Shown piece by piece: positions 35,924 to 44,687 of a DNA stretch of 64,000 nt (positions within the stretch are counted from its first letter, which is position 1; every line of letters starts with the position of its first letter). This stretch comes from Alicyclobacillus sp. SP_1 (GTDB taxonomy: Bacteria > Bacillota > Bacilli > Alicyclobacillales > Alicyclobacillaceae). The notes below the pieces were generated by a model, which was given only the letters and a program-made list of their open reading frames with translations, ran no database searches and was not told the origin of the DNA. The translations under genes were made by a program, and so were the position numbers. Where the stretch lies: the NCBI RefSeq assembly GCF_024706985.1, contig NZ_JAMCCX010000028.1, positions 242,882 through 306,881 of the forward strand, given 5' to 3'.

Positions 35924-37969
35924 TTGCTCGAAAAGATTCCAGTCACTCAGGTCGCTGGCGTGGGGCCAGCGAAAGCGAGGGCTTTGGCGGATCTCGGAAT
36001 TCATACGGTTGCTGATTTGCTGACTTATTTTCCCGAACGGTACGATGATTTGCGGGTCAAGCCGCTGCTTGCTTTCGGAACAGGAGAGCGGGTGCGCGTA
36101 CTGGCTACCATTCAAGGGACTTCCCGCTTGCGCTGGCAAGGTGGAAAGTCCATGTTGGAAGCAGACGTGGTTATTGATGGCGTGCGTTCCGGCACGGCTG
36201 TCTGGTTTAATCAACACTATCTGCAGCAGCGCTTGTGCGACGGTCGAATGGTCGTTCTGCAGGGCAAGTGGGATGCTAAATATCGAAGGCTGTCCGTGTC
36301 TCACACGGCGTTCTCTACCGCGGGAGTCCATGATGCAAAGCTTGAGATGTTTCCTGTCTATCGAGCCACGCAAAAATTGTCCTCGCCACAACTGGCTTCT
36401 GTCATCGAACAGGGGATTCGCCAATTTTCTTCGAATATGGTGGATATGTTGCCCTATCGGTTGCGGGAAAAGTATCGACTTGTTTCCCGACCTGAGGCAA
36501 TTTCCTGGATGCATCGTCCGAGTTCATCACAAGCACTCCGACAAGCGCATCGACGATTGGCGTTCGAAGAGTTTTTTTTGTTTCAACTTCAGCTTCAATA
36601 TCATCGTTCCCTTTCGAGTGATGCCAATACCGGGATAGCTCGAGCTATCGCCGACGATACTCTTCAGTGCTTTTCCCAAACATTACTTCCGAATCAACTC
36701 ACCGCGGCGCAGGCAGACGCTTGTGCGGACATTCTCCAGGATTTGCGAAGCGTCCGACCCATGGCTCGCCTGCTTCAAGGTGACGTTGGCTCAGGAAAGA
36801 CGTGGGTTGCGCTGTTTGCAGCTTATGCCATGTTCCGTGCCGGCTTTGCGTCTGCTTTGATGGCGCCTACAGAAATTTTGGCGGAACAACATTTTCGCGA
36901 AGCAAAGCGCCGGTTGGATTCACTCGGGATGGCTGCTTTTTTGTTGACGGGTTCGCTGCCGAGCAGAGAGAGAACGCGAGTCCTCGAGAACCTCCGTGAA
37001 CAGAAAGTCGACCTCCTGATTGGCACGCATGCACTCTTGACAGAGGATGTAGACATTCCCCGCCTCGGGTTAGTCGTGACGGACGAGCAGCATCGCTTTG
37101 GGGTATCTCAGCGGAGCAGATTGCAATGGAAAGGGCAGCGCACCGACGTGTTGTATCTGTCAGCCACGCCGATACCGAGAACGCTTGCACTCGCTGTCTA
37201 TGGTGATTTGGAGGTGTCTGTACTGGCTGAGCGTCCGAAAGGACGACAGCCGATAGAAACCAAATGGTACCTACCTTCAGAAGAGGATAAAGCCATTCGT
37301 ATTTTGCGGCGTGAGCTGGTCAAACATCATCAAGTGTATGTGGTCGCGCCCATGATTGAAGACTCGGATAAATTGGAGTTGACATCGGCTACATCCATCT
37401 ATGCTGAGATTCAGGAAAAACTTGCTGGATTTCGCGTGGCACTTTTGCATGGACGGCAATCGAGTGCGGATAAGGACGCGACGATGCGCTCTTTCTCTGC
37501 TGGAGAAGTCGATGTGTTAGTCGCAACTACGGTCATTGAAGTGGGCATCGACGTGCAGAATGCGACGGGTATGCTCATCTATCACGCTGACCGATTTGGT
37601 TTGGCTCAACTTCATCAGCTACGTGGTCGAATTGGCCGAGGTGTGGACCCGAGTGTGTGCATTCTGCTCGCAGAGCCGTCTGGAGAAATTGCCAAGCAGA
37701 GGTTGGAGACAATGGTATCCACGACAGATGGGTTTGTCATTGCTGAGAAAGATTTGGAACTGCGGGGGCCTGGGGAATTCCTCGGCGTTCGGCAAAGTGG
37801 GTTACCTGAATTCACGGTTGGGGATTTGAGTCGCGATTTAAATATTATGGAGGCGGCGCGTTCCGAGGCCAAACAGCTGCTGGATGAAGATGGCTTTTGG
37901 ATTGAACCAAAGTTCTCCCTGTTGCGAGATCGTTTGCTTGAGGCAGCGAGCGTTGGCCTTCGTTATTGA
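35924..37969 (+). CDS. recG: ATP-dependent DNA helicase RecG
   Basis: RecG reverses stalled forks and processes Holliday junctions. The N-terminal wedge domain carries VAGVGPAKARALADLGIHTVADLL and FPERYDDLR. The helicase core shows GDVGSGKTWVALFA, APTEILAEQH, the DEQH box (VTDEQHRFGVSQR), LYLSATPIPRTLA, ATTVIEVGIDV and QLRGRIGRG. The length of 681 residues is standard. The start is TTG 35924, 7 nt after fakA. The sdaAB-sdaAA genes that precede recG in B. subtilis are missing. The last 18 coding bases before the stop codon recur downstream. Confidence 0.95.
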   Translation: MLEKIPVTQVAGVGPAKARALADLGIHTVADLLTYFPERYDDLRVKPLLAFGTGERVRVLATIQGTSRLRWQGGKSMLEADVVIDGVRSGTAVWFNQHYLQQRLCDGRMVVLQGKWDAKYRRLSVSHTAFSTAGVHDAKLEMFPVYRATQKLSSPQLASVIEQGIRQFSSNMVDMLPYRLREKYRLVSRPEAISWMHRPSSSQALRQAHRRLAFEEFFLFQLQLQYHRSLSSDANTGIARAIADDTLQCFSQTLLPNQLTAAQADACADILQDLRSVRPMARLLQGDVGSGKTWVALFAAYAMFRAGFASALMAPTEILAEQHFREAKRRLDSLGMAAFLLTGSLPSRERTRVLENLREQKVDLLIGTHALLTEDVDIPRLGLVVTDEQHRFGVSQRSRLQWKGQRTDVLYLSATPIPRTLALAVYGDLEVSVLAERPKGRQPIETKWYLPSEEDKAIRILRRELVKHHQVYVVAPMIEDSDKLELTSATSIYAEIQEKLAGFRVALLHGRQSSADKDATMRSFSAGEVDVLVATTVIEVGIDVQNATGMLIYHADRFGLAQLHQLRGRIGRGVDPSVCILLAEPSGEIAKQRLETMVSTTDGFVIAEKDLELRGPGEFLGVRQSGLPEFTVGDLSRDLNIMEAARSEAKQLLDEDGFWIEPKFSLLRDRLLEAASVGLRY

Positions 37970-38037
37970 CTTTAGCACCTGGTTGCAAGGCTGCCATTTC
38001 AGCCCGACTTCAAGCCGGTAGCGTTGGCCTTCGTTAT
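37949..38037 (+). repeat. 18-bp direct repeat at the recG end
   Basis: AGCGTTGGCCTTCGTTAT occurs at 37949-37966, inside the last recG codons, and again at 38020-38037 in the intergenic region, 71 nt apart. The second copy may be the remnant of a small duplication. The intergenic region otherwise holds the SASP promoter and no gene. Confidence 0.8.
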
Positions 38038-38107
38038 GGATGGCAGCACTGCATGTGAAGCGCAGCGCCGGACGTTGAGAGTCAAGCGGCGTGGACTAAA
38101 ATGGAAA

Positions 38108-38137
38108 ACATAATTCCTCCCCCTGCGCACCATACTA
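38108..38137 (+). promoter_or_regulatory. Forespore sigma-G-type promoter of the SASP gene
   Basis: CATACTA (38131-38137) fits the sigma-G -10 consensus CATNHTA at every position. ACATA (38108-38112) fits the -35 GHATR at four of five, and the spacer is exactly 18 nt. The start would fall near 38144, 25 nt before the gene. Regulation by sigma-G is known for SASP genes. Confidence 0.75.
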
Positions 38138-38168
38138 GGTGTACCAACCGAGGGGGAGGTGAAACATC

Positions 38169-38372
38169 ATGGCACAGGGCAGTAGCAACAACTTGGTGGT
38201 ATCCAACGCAACACGTGCTCTCGACCAAATGAAATACGAAATTGCTTCTGAGTTTGGCGTTCAGTTGGGTGCTGAAACGACCGCTCGTCAGAACGGTTCT
38301 GTTGGTGGAGAAATCACAAAGCGTCTTGTCGCTTATGCGGAACAGCAGTTGGCGGGGCGTCAGAACTACTAA
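38169..38372 (+). CDS. Small acid-soluble spore protein, alpha/beta type
   Basis: Alpha/beta-type SASP coat spore DNA, protect it from UV and heat, and supply amino acids at germination. The 67 residues contain the conserved [38 protein letters not shown]. Within it lie the Gpr protease cleavage region around [12 protein letters not shown] and the [15 protein letters not shown] second helix. The ATG follows a GGGGGAGGTG site. It stands alone, with a forespore-type promoter before it and an intrinsic terminator after it. Confidence 0.96.
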   Translation: MAQGSSNNLVVSNATRALDQMKYEIASEFGVQLGAETTARQNGSVGGEITKRLVAYAEQQLAGRQNY

Positions 38373-38405
38373 TGAGGCGTCAAAGTCTATAGACTGGCAA
38401 GAAAG

Positions 38406-38434
38406 AAAAGGGCCGAACTTCGTTCGGCTCTTTT
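38406..38434 (+). terminator. Intrinsic terminator after the SASP gene
   Basis: GGGCCGAAC (38410-38418), loop TTC, GTTCGGCTC (38422-38430), then TTTT. One mismatch interrupts the stem. Flanking AAAA and TTTT extend it. Confidence 0.88.
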
Positions 38435-38511
38435 CTGTGGTAGTATGCGAACAGGGTATTTGCACAAAACCAGGGCTTTTGTTCCGAGTAGACCCGTGCG
38501 CGAGGTGCGAC

Positions 38512-39342
38512 ATGCAAAAAATTCGGCAAATTGGTTTGCGAGTGATACCTAAAGCACTCATGACCTATCTCCTTGGGAAATTCGCAAAAACGCGCATGAG
38601 TCGAAGATGGATTCCGTGGTACGTACGGCATTATGATATCAATATTTGGGAATTGGATAAAGAAATCCATCACTATCCGACGCTACATGCATTTTTTTGT
38701 CGGGGCTTGCACAACTTTGCACGCCCTCTGGCCGATTCGGGTATGGTTGCTCCAGTTGACGGAACAATTCGTGCGCTTGGTTACGTGTCTGAAGCAATGG
38801 TGATGAGCGTCAAAGGGCAGTCCTATGCTTTGCAAGACCTGCTGGGGGATAAAGGACTGGCTGCCAAAATGACGGGCGGGCAGTACATCGTCTTCTACCT
38901 GAGCCCGCGCGATTATCACCGTATCCATATTCCGTATACGTCACTGTGGGTGGCACATCGGCATATTCCCGGCACGCTATTTCCGGTCAACAACTTGGGT
39001 GAACAGTGTGTTCGCCAACTCTACGCCCAGAATGAACGAGTGGTTTCTCAGTTTCGCATCGACCATCGCGCAGATTATGTCTTGGTCTCCGTTGGGGCAT
39101 TCGGCGTGGGTACGGTGACCCTTCGTCACATGCCGCGAATTCATCCCTTTCACCGCCGACTCTGGAAAGCAAGCGCATCTCTATACCAAGGCTCTGTGGA
39201 AGAGACTAAAGGCGAGGAGTTTGGTCGATTTGAGCTCGGCTCAACGGTCATTCTGCTCATTTCATCGGGTTTTCCCGTCTCCTGGACTGTAGACGTCGGG
39301 CAGGTGGTGCGCATGGGGCAGCAGATTGCTGTGCCGAATTGA
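38512..39342 (+). CDS. psd: Phosphatidylserine decarboxylase proenzyme
   Basis: Psd makes phosphatidylethanolamine from phosphatidylserine at the membrane. It is made as a proenzyme that cuts itself at an LGST motif to create the pyruvoyl group. Here the motif is ELGSTVILL near the C terminus, and the supporting APVDGTIRALGYV, YLSPRDYHRIHIP and VGAFGVGTV segments are intact. I choose ATG 38512 after GAGG (276 residues), because longer frames run through the SASP gene and its terminator. No pssA is adjacent. It lies immediately before the sulfolipid genes, so this region is rich in polar-lipid synthesis. Confidence 0.93.
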   Translation: MQKIRQIGLRVIPKALMTYLLGKFAKTRMSRRWIPWYVRHYDINIWELDKEIHHYPTLHAFFCRGLHNFARPLADSGMVAPVDGTIRALGYVSEAMVMSVKGQSYALQDLLGDKGLAAKMTGGQYIVFYLSPRDYHRIHIPYTSLWVAHRHIPGTLFPVNNLGEQCVRQLYAQNERVVSQFRIDHRADYVLVSVGAFGVGTVTLRHMPRIHPFHRRLWKASASLYQGSVEETKGEEFGRFELGSTVILLISSGFPVSWTVDVGQVVRMGQQIAVPN

Positions 39343-39410
39343 AGCTACTTAGAGGCGCGTGCGTGCATGAATTGCCGCACGGTGGGCAGACTCTGACTGA
39401 GGTGAGAGTC

Positions 39411-39521
39411 ATGCGTACTGCGAAAGTGATTGCTTCTGTATGTAAGAAAGGAATGAAGACGTATTGGCGGTGGTGGGTAGAAACCAGCGACCGACTGGGA
39501 GAACATTTCCAACCTTGGTAG
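39411..39521 (+). CDS. Possible small protein of 36 residues
   Basis: The frame ATG 39411 to TAG 39521 is preceded by GAGGTGA (39399-39405), with 8 nt between GAGG and the ATG, a near-ideal ribosome site. The product is basic at the start (MRTAKVIASVCKKGMK), aromatic in the middle (TYWRWWVETSD) and ends in HFQPW. I recognise no family. It lies in the 354-nt gap between psd and sqdB. A strong hairpin follows 16 nt after the stop. The frame could be a chance feature. Confidence 0.35.
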   Translation: MRTAKVIASVCKKGMKTYWRWWVETSDRLGEHFQPW

Positions 39522-39537
39522 TCATCCACTTTGCAGC

Positions 39538-39567
39538 GGGGTCGCTCAAACTTCTCAAAGCGACCCC
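39538..39567. terminator. Strong hairpin after the small frame, without U-tract
   Basis: GGGGTCGCT (39538-39546) pairs perfectly with AGCGACCCC (39559-39567) across a 12-nt loop. No T-run follows on either strand, so intrinsic termination is doubtful. It may instead stabilise a 3' end or act in another way. Confidence 0.4.
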
Positions 39568-39571
39568 AAAC

Positions 39572-39600
39572 TTGCCGTAGAAGTAGAAAAATTGTAGAGT
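39572..39600 (+). promoter_or_regulatory. Candidate promoter of sqdB-sqdX
   Basis: TTGCCG (39572-39577), 17 nt and TAGAGT (39595-39600) lie about 95 nt before the sqdB start codon and directly after the hairpin. Confidence 0.45.
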
Positions 39601-39687
39601 GTAGATGAATCGCAAGGCTGGTACTCATCAGAACTGCCAGTGAGCGGAAGTCGGCTGACATTTGGCCGAATATCATCTATGGGGTGA

Positions 39688-40845
<1,158 letters not shown>

Positions 40846-40852
40846 AGCTACT

Positions 40853-42013
40853 ATGCGCATTGCGATGTTCACCGAAACTTTTTTGCCAAGTACGGACGGG
40901 ATTGTCACGCGGTTGGTCGCCACTCTGGTGAGATTGCAGCAGGAAGGGCACGAAGTCCTTCTTTTTGCTCCCGACGGTGCTCCTCCCGAATATGCTGGAG
41001 CAAAAATTGTTTCGTTGCCATCCATGCGCTTTTTTCTTTATCCAGAAAAACGGTTTCCTATGCCCTCGCGCAAAGTTCGAAAACCTCTACTTGAGTTTCA
41101 ACCAGATCTCGTTCATACGCTCAATCCGGCGTTCATAGGGCTCAGTGCTATTTACTATGCGTGGCGCCACAACTTGCCTCTCGTCGCTTCCTATCACACC
41201 AATGTGCCAGCGTATGCTCGGCACTATCGTCTCGATTTCCTCGAGCCAGCTTTATGGTGGTACTTTCGAACGTTGCACAACCGGGCGGTCATGAATCTCT
41301 GTACGTCTCGAGCAACGCAGGAAATTTTGGTGCAACAAGGGTTCAAAAACGTGGAGCTGTGGGAGCGCGGCGTAGATTTGGACAGGTATCGCTTCTCCCA
41401 CTCAACTCCAGAAATGCGCCGCAAGCTGGCACCCACGGCAAAAGAGTCGGATAAAATTCTCCTTTATGTCGGACGATTGGCTTTTGAGAAGCACATTGAA
41501 CAGTTGCGGGAATGTTTGACAGGAGACACACGGTATCATCTTGCCATCGTTGGGGATGGACCGCACCGCAAGGCGTTAGAGTCGTATTTTGCGGGTACTC
41601 GCACGAAATTTCTTGGCTACCTGCACGGGACTGATTTGGCAGAGGCGTATCGCTCGGCCGATGTTTTCGCCTTCCCGTCGACGACAGAGACGCTGGGATT
41701 GGTTCTCTTTGAGGCCATGGCGAGTGGGCTGCCCATCCTCGCGGCAGACAGCCCCCCAACAAGGGAAATTCTAGAAGGCGGAGACGCTGGTTACATTTAT
41801 GACAGTACGCAACCCGGCTCGATTCTATCGACTGCGAATCGCATTTTCGAAGAGAACGATCGACTGAATCGCGTCTGCGCGCGTGCGGAGGAAATTTCGT
41901 CCACTCTTGACTGGGACCGTCCTACAGAACAACTCATCTCGCACTATGAATCTGTGCTCGGATTGCGCACGGCTCCCATGCGTTCCATGGTCAGCGGCCG
42001 CTCCCATAGTTGA
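40853..42013 (+). CDS. sqdX: Sulfoquinovosyl diacylglycerol synthase-like glycosyltransferase (SqdX/SQD2)
   Basis: SqdX transfers sulfoquinovose from UDP-sulfoquinovose to diacylglycerol. The protein is a GT-B fold, family 4 glycosyltransferase. It opens with MRIAMFTETFLPSTDGIVTR and has LVASYHTNVPAYARHY and LWERGVDLDRY. The EX7E motif lies within STTETLGLVLFEAMASGLP. These regions closely follow cyanobacterial SqdX. I choose ATG 40853, with GGAGG 10 nt upstream, giving 386 residues; a longer frame starts inside sqdB. Pairing with sqdB makes the sulfolipid role much more likely than another GT4 function. Confidence 0.9.
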   Translation: MRIAMFTETFLPSTDGIVTRLVATLVRLQQEGHEVLLFAPDGAPPEYAGAKIVSLPSMRFFLYPEKRFPMPSRKVRKPLLEFQPDLVHTLNPAFIGLSAIYYAWRHNLPLVASYHTNVPAYARHYRLDFLEPALWWYFRTLHNRAVMNLCTSRATQEILVQQGFKNVELWERGVDLDRYRFSHSTPEMRRKLAPTAKESDKILLYVGRLAFEKHIEQLRECLTGDTRYHLAIVGDGPHRKALESYFAGTRTKFLGYLHGTDLAEAYRSADVFAFPSTTETLGLVLFEAMASGLPILAADSPPTREILEGGDAGYIYDSTQPGSILSTANRIFEENDRLNRVCARAEEISSTLDWDRPTEQLISHYESVLGLRTAPMRSMVSGRSHS

Positions 42014-42157
42014 TGGATTCCCTTGGTTTAATGTCTTTGTCGTGGCTGTACCACATTCAGCGTCCTACTCGAGGCGATAAGTCAGAAGATGGCATGTCAT
42101 CCTCACTAGCGCCACACGAGTTGCTTTGTGCAAGCCGAGTAAGAAGCGAGAGTAGCT

Positions 42158-43570
42158 TTATGACGTTGTGGGCTTGTGAAATCGCTCCGAAGTCGGTTCC
42201 GTGATAGAGGACAAAGCGGCTTCGAACAGCTTGGCAATCGAGAGTAACTTTCGTTCCGAATGAGCGGCACCGATGACTTGAAGCCCCACGGGTAGACCAG
42301 CGTTCCATCCACAGGGAATCGAGATGGCTGGAAGGCCTGAGAAGTTGAATGGATTGGTGTAGCGGTTCAAATGGCTTCGCACGGGGACTTCGAGAGCTCC
42401 GAGGAATGCCTTACTCTGTCCCGTATCAGTGGCCGTCATAGGCACGGTTGGCGAGACCAAGACGTCGATTTGGTCAAACAGCCTGTTCATTTCCTCACGA
42501 ATCATGGCTTGTCCTCGCTGTGCCTCTAAGAGTTGCGGTGCTCGGATATCCAATGCACTTTCCAGTCTCTCGGAAACGTCACTCCCATAGAGGGCACGAC
42601 TCGTCGCGAGAGTCTCTGCATGTACCGAATACGCTTCGGTTGTGATGAGAATCCGTTGCCATTCTGGAAGAACATCCATGTGCGGTACGGACACGTCGAT
42701 AGGGCGCAACCACTGACTGGCGAGAACGCGGAGCGCGGCTTGAACGGTGTCGTTCACACCTTGATGGCATTTTTCAAAGAAGTGGTTCTTGGGAATTCCC
42801 ACGCGAATTGGCCCTGTCAAAGGAATCGGTATATAGGGATGATCCCCTGCGCTCATCCGCAGCATCGCCGAGGTCGATGGTGCCGTCAACAAACTGAACA
42901 GCCAAGCCGCGTCGTCAACGGTTCGGGTCAGGGGCCCAACGTGATCGAGCGACGGAGCCAGTGGAAAGACGCCCGTTACATCGATGCTTCCATACGTTGG
43001 CTTAAAGCCAACCACGCCACACAAGGCGGCAGGAATACGGATCGACCCACCGGTGTCGGTTCCGAGGGCAGCTGGGGCCATACCAGTGGCCACAGCAACG
43101 GCCGATCCGCCACTTGAACCACCAGCAATTTTTCCACGACCGTATGGGTTCTTGACGGTTCCAAAGTGCGGGTTCTCACTGGTCGTTCCGAATGCATACT
43201 CATGTAGATTGGTTTTTCCGATAATCAGTGCACCAGCTTGGCGCAAGCGCAGGACAGCCGTAGCGTCTGCACGGGCTGGAGCGTGACCGTGTGCACGACC
43301 GCCGTAGCTGGTAGGGAGATTGGACGTATCGAAAAGGTCTTTTATGGCGATGGGAATTCCCGCTAAAGGTGGTAGCGTTTCGTTACGGGCACGCTGCTCG
43401 TCGATGGCCCTGGCTTCTTTTACCACATCCTCATGGACGTGAATGAAGGCGTGAAGGGAGGGATTCCCCGCGGTGATTTGCGCTAAGCATTGCGTGCACA
43501 ACTCTTCCGCACTTATGTGCTGTTGCTGCAAATCGCGGGAATTTTGAGCGAGGGTTCCTGAAGCCGTCAT
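42158..43570 (-). CDS. Amidase-signature family enzyme (GatA-like)
   Basis: The amidase-signature Ser-cisSer-Lys triad is visible: Lys77 in GIPIAIKD, the cis-Ser (about 152) in GGSSGGS, and Ser176 in TDTGGSIRIPA. Overall similarity is to GatA and free-standing amidases, and no gatC or gatB is adjacent. A role in Gln-tRNA formation therefore cannot be assumed; hydrolysis of an unknown amide is equally likely. ATG 43570 gives 470 residues, with GGAAGGAA upstream at a rather long distance. A longer frame to 43744 would reach into the CBS gene. The 144-nt gap after sqdX on the plus strand holds nothing I recognise. Confidence 0.8.
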   Translation of the reverse strand: MTASGTLAQNSRDLQQQHISAEELCTQCLAQITAGNPSLHAFIHVHEDVVKEARAIDEQRARNETLPPLAGIPIAIKDLFDTSNLPTSYGGRAHGHAPARADATAVLRLRQAGALIIGKTNLHEYAFGTTSENPHFGTVKNPYGRGKIAGGSSGGSAVAVATGMAPAALGTDTGGSIRIPAALCGVVGFKPTYGSIDVTGVFPLAPSLDHVGPLTRTVDDAAWLFSLLTAPSTSAMLRMSAGDHPYIPIPLTGPIRVGIPKNHFFEKCHQGVNDTVQAALRVLASQWLRPIDVSVPHMDVLPEWQRILITTEAYSVHAETLATSRALYGSDVSERLESALDIRAPQLLEAQRGQAMIREEMNRLFDQIDVLVSPTVPMTATDTGQSKAFLGALEVPVRSHLNRYTNPFNFSGLPAISIPCGWNAGLPVGLQVIGAAHSERKLLSIAKLFEAALSSITEPTSERFHKPTTS

Positions 43571-43667
43571 GTTGGTCTGAGTTCCTTCCCTAACAAAATT
43601 CCACGAGCGGCCCTCTGAGGCTGGAGGTAGGCTGACGCATCTCCCAGCCGAGCAGAGGTCGCACCGG

Positions 43668-44297
43668 TCAGTTGACGGAAATAATGAGATATCCGGCTCG
43701 CTCGAGTTGTTGGATGAGTTGGTCCAACTTTTGTGTCTTTTCAACTTTCAGGATGACGCGACGATTGAGAGCGGATTCCTCGGCATCCAGCGCCACACAG
43801 GTGACAACGTTGATTCCGAGTCGGTGTGTTACCGTGAATAGTCGTTGTAAAGCGCCCTCTGCTTCTGCAACACCGAGCAGCAGTCGGTCGGCGTGGATGT
43901 TGGTCGCGAAAGCGATGGCCAGCGAGCGCTGAACGTCGGAACGCTTGACAATACCTAGTAAAACGTCTCCTTCGACAATCGGTACAAAGGGTTGCCGCGT
44001 AATAATCTCAATCGTTTCTTCGAAATGATTTCGGAGAGTCAAGGTAGAGACCTCGCGATTGATACAGACCTCACAGCTTTCTTTGGCAAACTCATCAAAA
44101 AGAATGCCTTCTTGATGGGCTGTTAAAAATGCGTCGAAGATGGTCCGTTTGCTGATGAGGCCGAGAAATTCATGGTTTGCCGTAGCGCAGGGAAGAGACA
44201 GGTGCTTCTCCATTTTTTTTAATACAGTTGCAATCGTCTCGTCAGGATGGATGATGTTCAAGGCATCCCGCTTGGTCAGACAGTTACGGATAAACAG
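43668..44297 (-). CDS. CBS-CBS-ACT domain protein (AcuB/YlbB-like)
   Basis: Two CBS domains (NCLTKRDALNIIHPDETIATV and the second around EETIEIITRQPFVPIVEGDVLLGIVKRSDV) are followed by an ACT-like domain (RLLLGVAEAEGALQRLFTV ... LNRRVILKVEK). The same architecture occurs in B. subtilis AcuB. Such proteins usually bind adenine nucleotides and regulate a partner; the partner is unknown. The start is odd. A consensus -10 puts transcription near 44334, and GGAGG is followed, 8 nt later, by a CTG at 44297. The protein then begins LFIRNCLTKRD, as expected for the family. GTG 44312 is the nearest standard start but lacks a ribosome site. In the Bacillus genome a CBS gene (ylbB) also lies near rsmD. 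Confidence 0.8.
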   Translation of the reverse strand: MFIRNCLTKRDALNIIHPDETIATVLKKMEKHLSLPCATANHEFLGLISKRTIFDAFLTAHQEGILFDEFAKESCEVCINREVSTLTLRNHFEETIEIITRQPFVPIVEGDVLLGIVKRSDVQRSLAIAFATNIHADRLLLGVAEAEGALQRLFTVTHRLGINVVTCVALDAEESALNRRVILKVEKTQKLDQLIQQLERAGYLIISVN

Positions 44298-44340
44298 AGT
44301 GCTCCCCTCCACTTCTTCAAAACTATATTCAGTTTTCAAA

Positions 44341-44369
44341 ATTATACTACGTTCTTTCACGGGTTGCAG
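44341..44369 (-). promoter_or_regulatory. Promoter of the CBS-ACT gene
   Basis: On the minus strand CTGCAA (44369-44364), 17 nt and a perfect TATAAT (44346-44341). It lies just after the hairpin at 44386-44427, whose minus-strand copy is followed by TTTTG and could end an upstream transcript. Confidence 0.7.
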
Positions 44370-44385
44370 AGCAACGTCTATCAAA

Positions 44386-44632
44386 ACAGCAGAAAACTCA
44401 CGCCCGGGTAAGCGTGAGTTCTGCTGTGTCCGCATCTCGACGCATGGCACATCGAGACGCGGACACCAATCTCTGGGAGAGGAGAAACCGCAGTTCGTGA
44501 GGATGGGGAAACCTCGCAGAACTCTCGGTTGCCAACAACACCTCGCGCTGTTGGTACTCTCAGCATGGACAAGATTTTCTCATGATAAACCTCTCATCAG
44601 CAGGAATGTCCATTCCTGCTGCGGTTTTCTCG
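44386..44632 (+). ncRNA. Candidate structured RNA / leader upstream of rsmD
   Basis: About 245 nt without a credible gene contain consecutive hairpins. (1) ACAGCAG/CTGCTGT enclosing a 9-bp AACTCACGC/GCGTGAGTT stem (44386-44427). (2) GTGTCCGC-A-TCTCGA with its complement, 14 bp with one mismatch (44426-44466). (3) A three-part stem with AACCG/CGGTT, AGTTC/GAACT and TGAGG/CCTCG (44486-44530). (4) CCAACA/TGTTGG (44532-44554). (5) An intrinsic terminator at 44598-44630. A possible plus-strand promoter (TTCACG 44356, TATCAA 44379, 17 nt) precedes it. A conserved leader upstream of ylbH (rsmD) has been reported in Bacilli, so at least the last part could belong to that family. The strand is a guess, since hairpins are symmetric. 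Confidence 0.45.
44598..44630 (+). terminator. Terminator or attenuator upstream of rsmD
   Basis: CAGCAGGAAT (44598-44607), loop GTCC, ATTCCTGCTG (44612-44621), then CGGTTTTCTC. The 10-bp stem is perfect. CTGCTG at 44421-44426 could pair with the left arm instead, which would be an antiterminator. Confidence 0.75.
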
Positions 44633-44687
44633 ACTCGTCACAGTGTGTTACAGTAGGTGAAATGGAGTGTGAGGAGCCTGTCGGTGT

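Noticed and set aside
43668..44450. ATG/TTG-started longer version of the CBS-ACT protein
   Set aside because: It would start upstream of the likely transcription start and would include the promoter in the coding sequence.
44386..44600. T-box, S-box (SAM), TPP, FMN or glycine riboswitch before rsmD
   Set aside because: None of the diagnostic conserved sequences of these classes is present; in particular there is no AGGGTGG-type T-box before the terminator.
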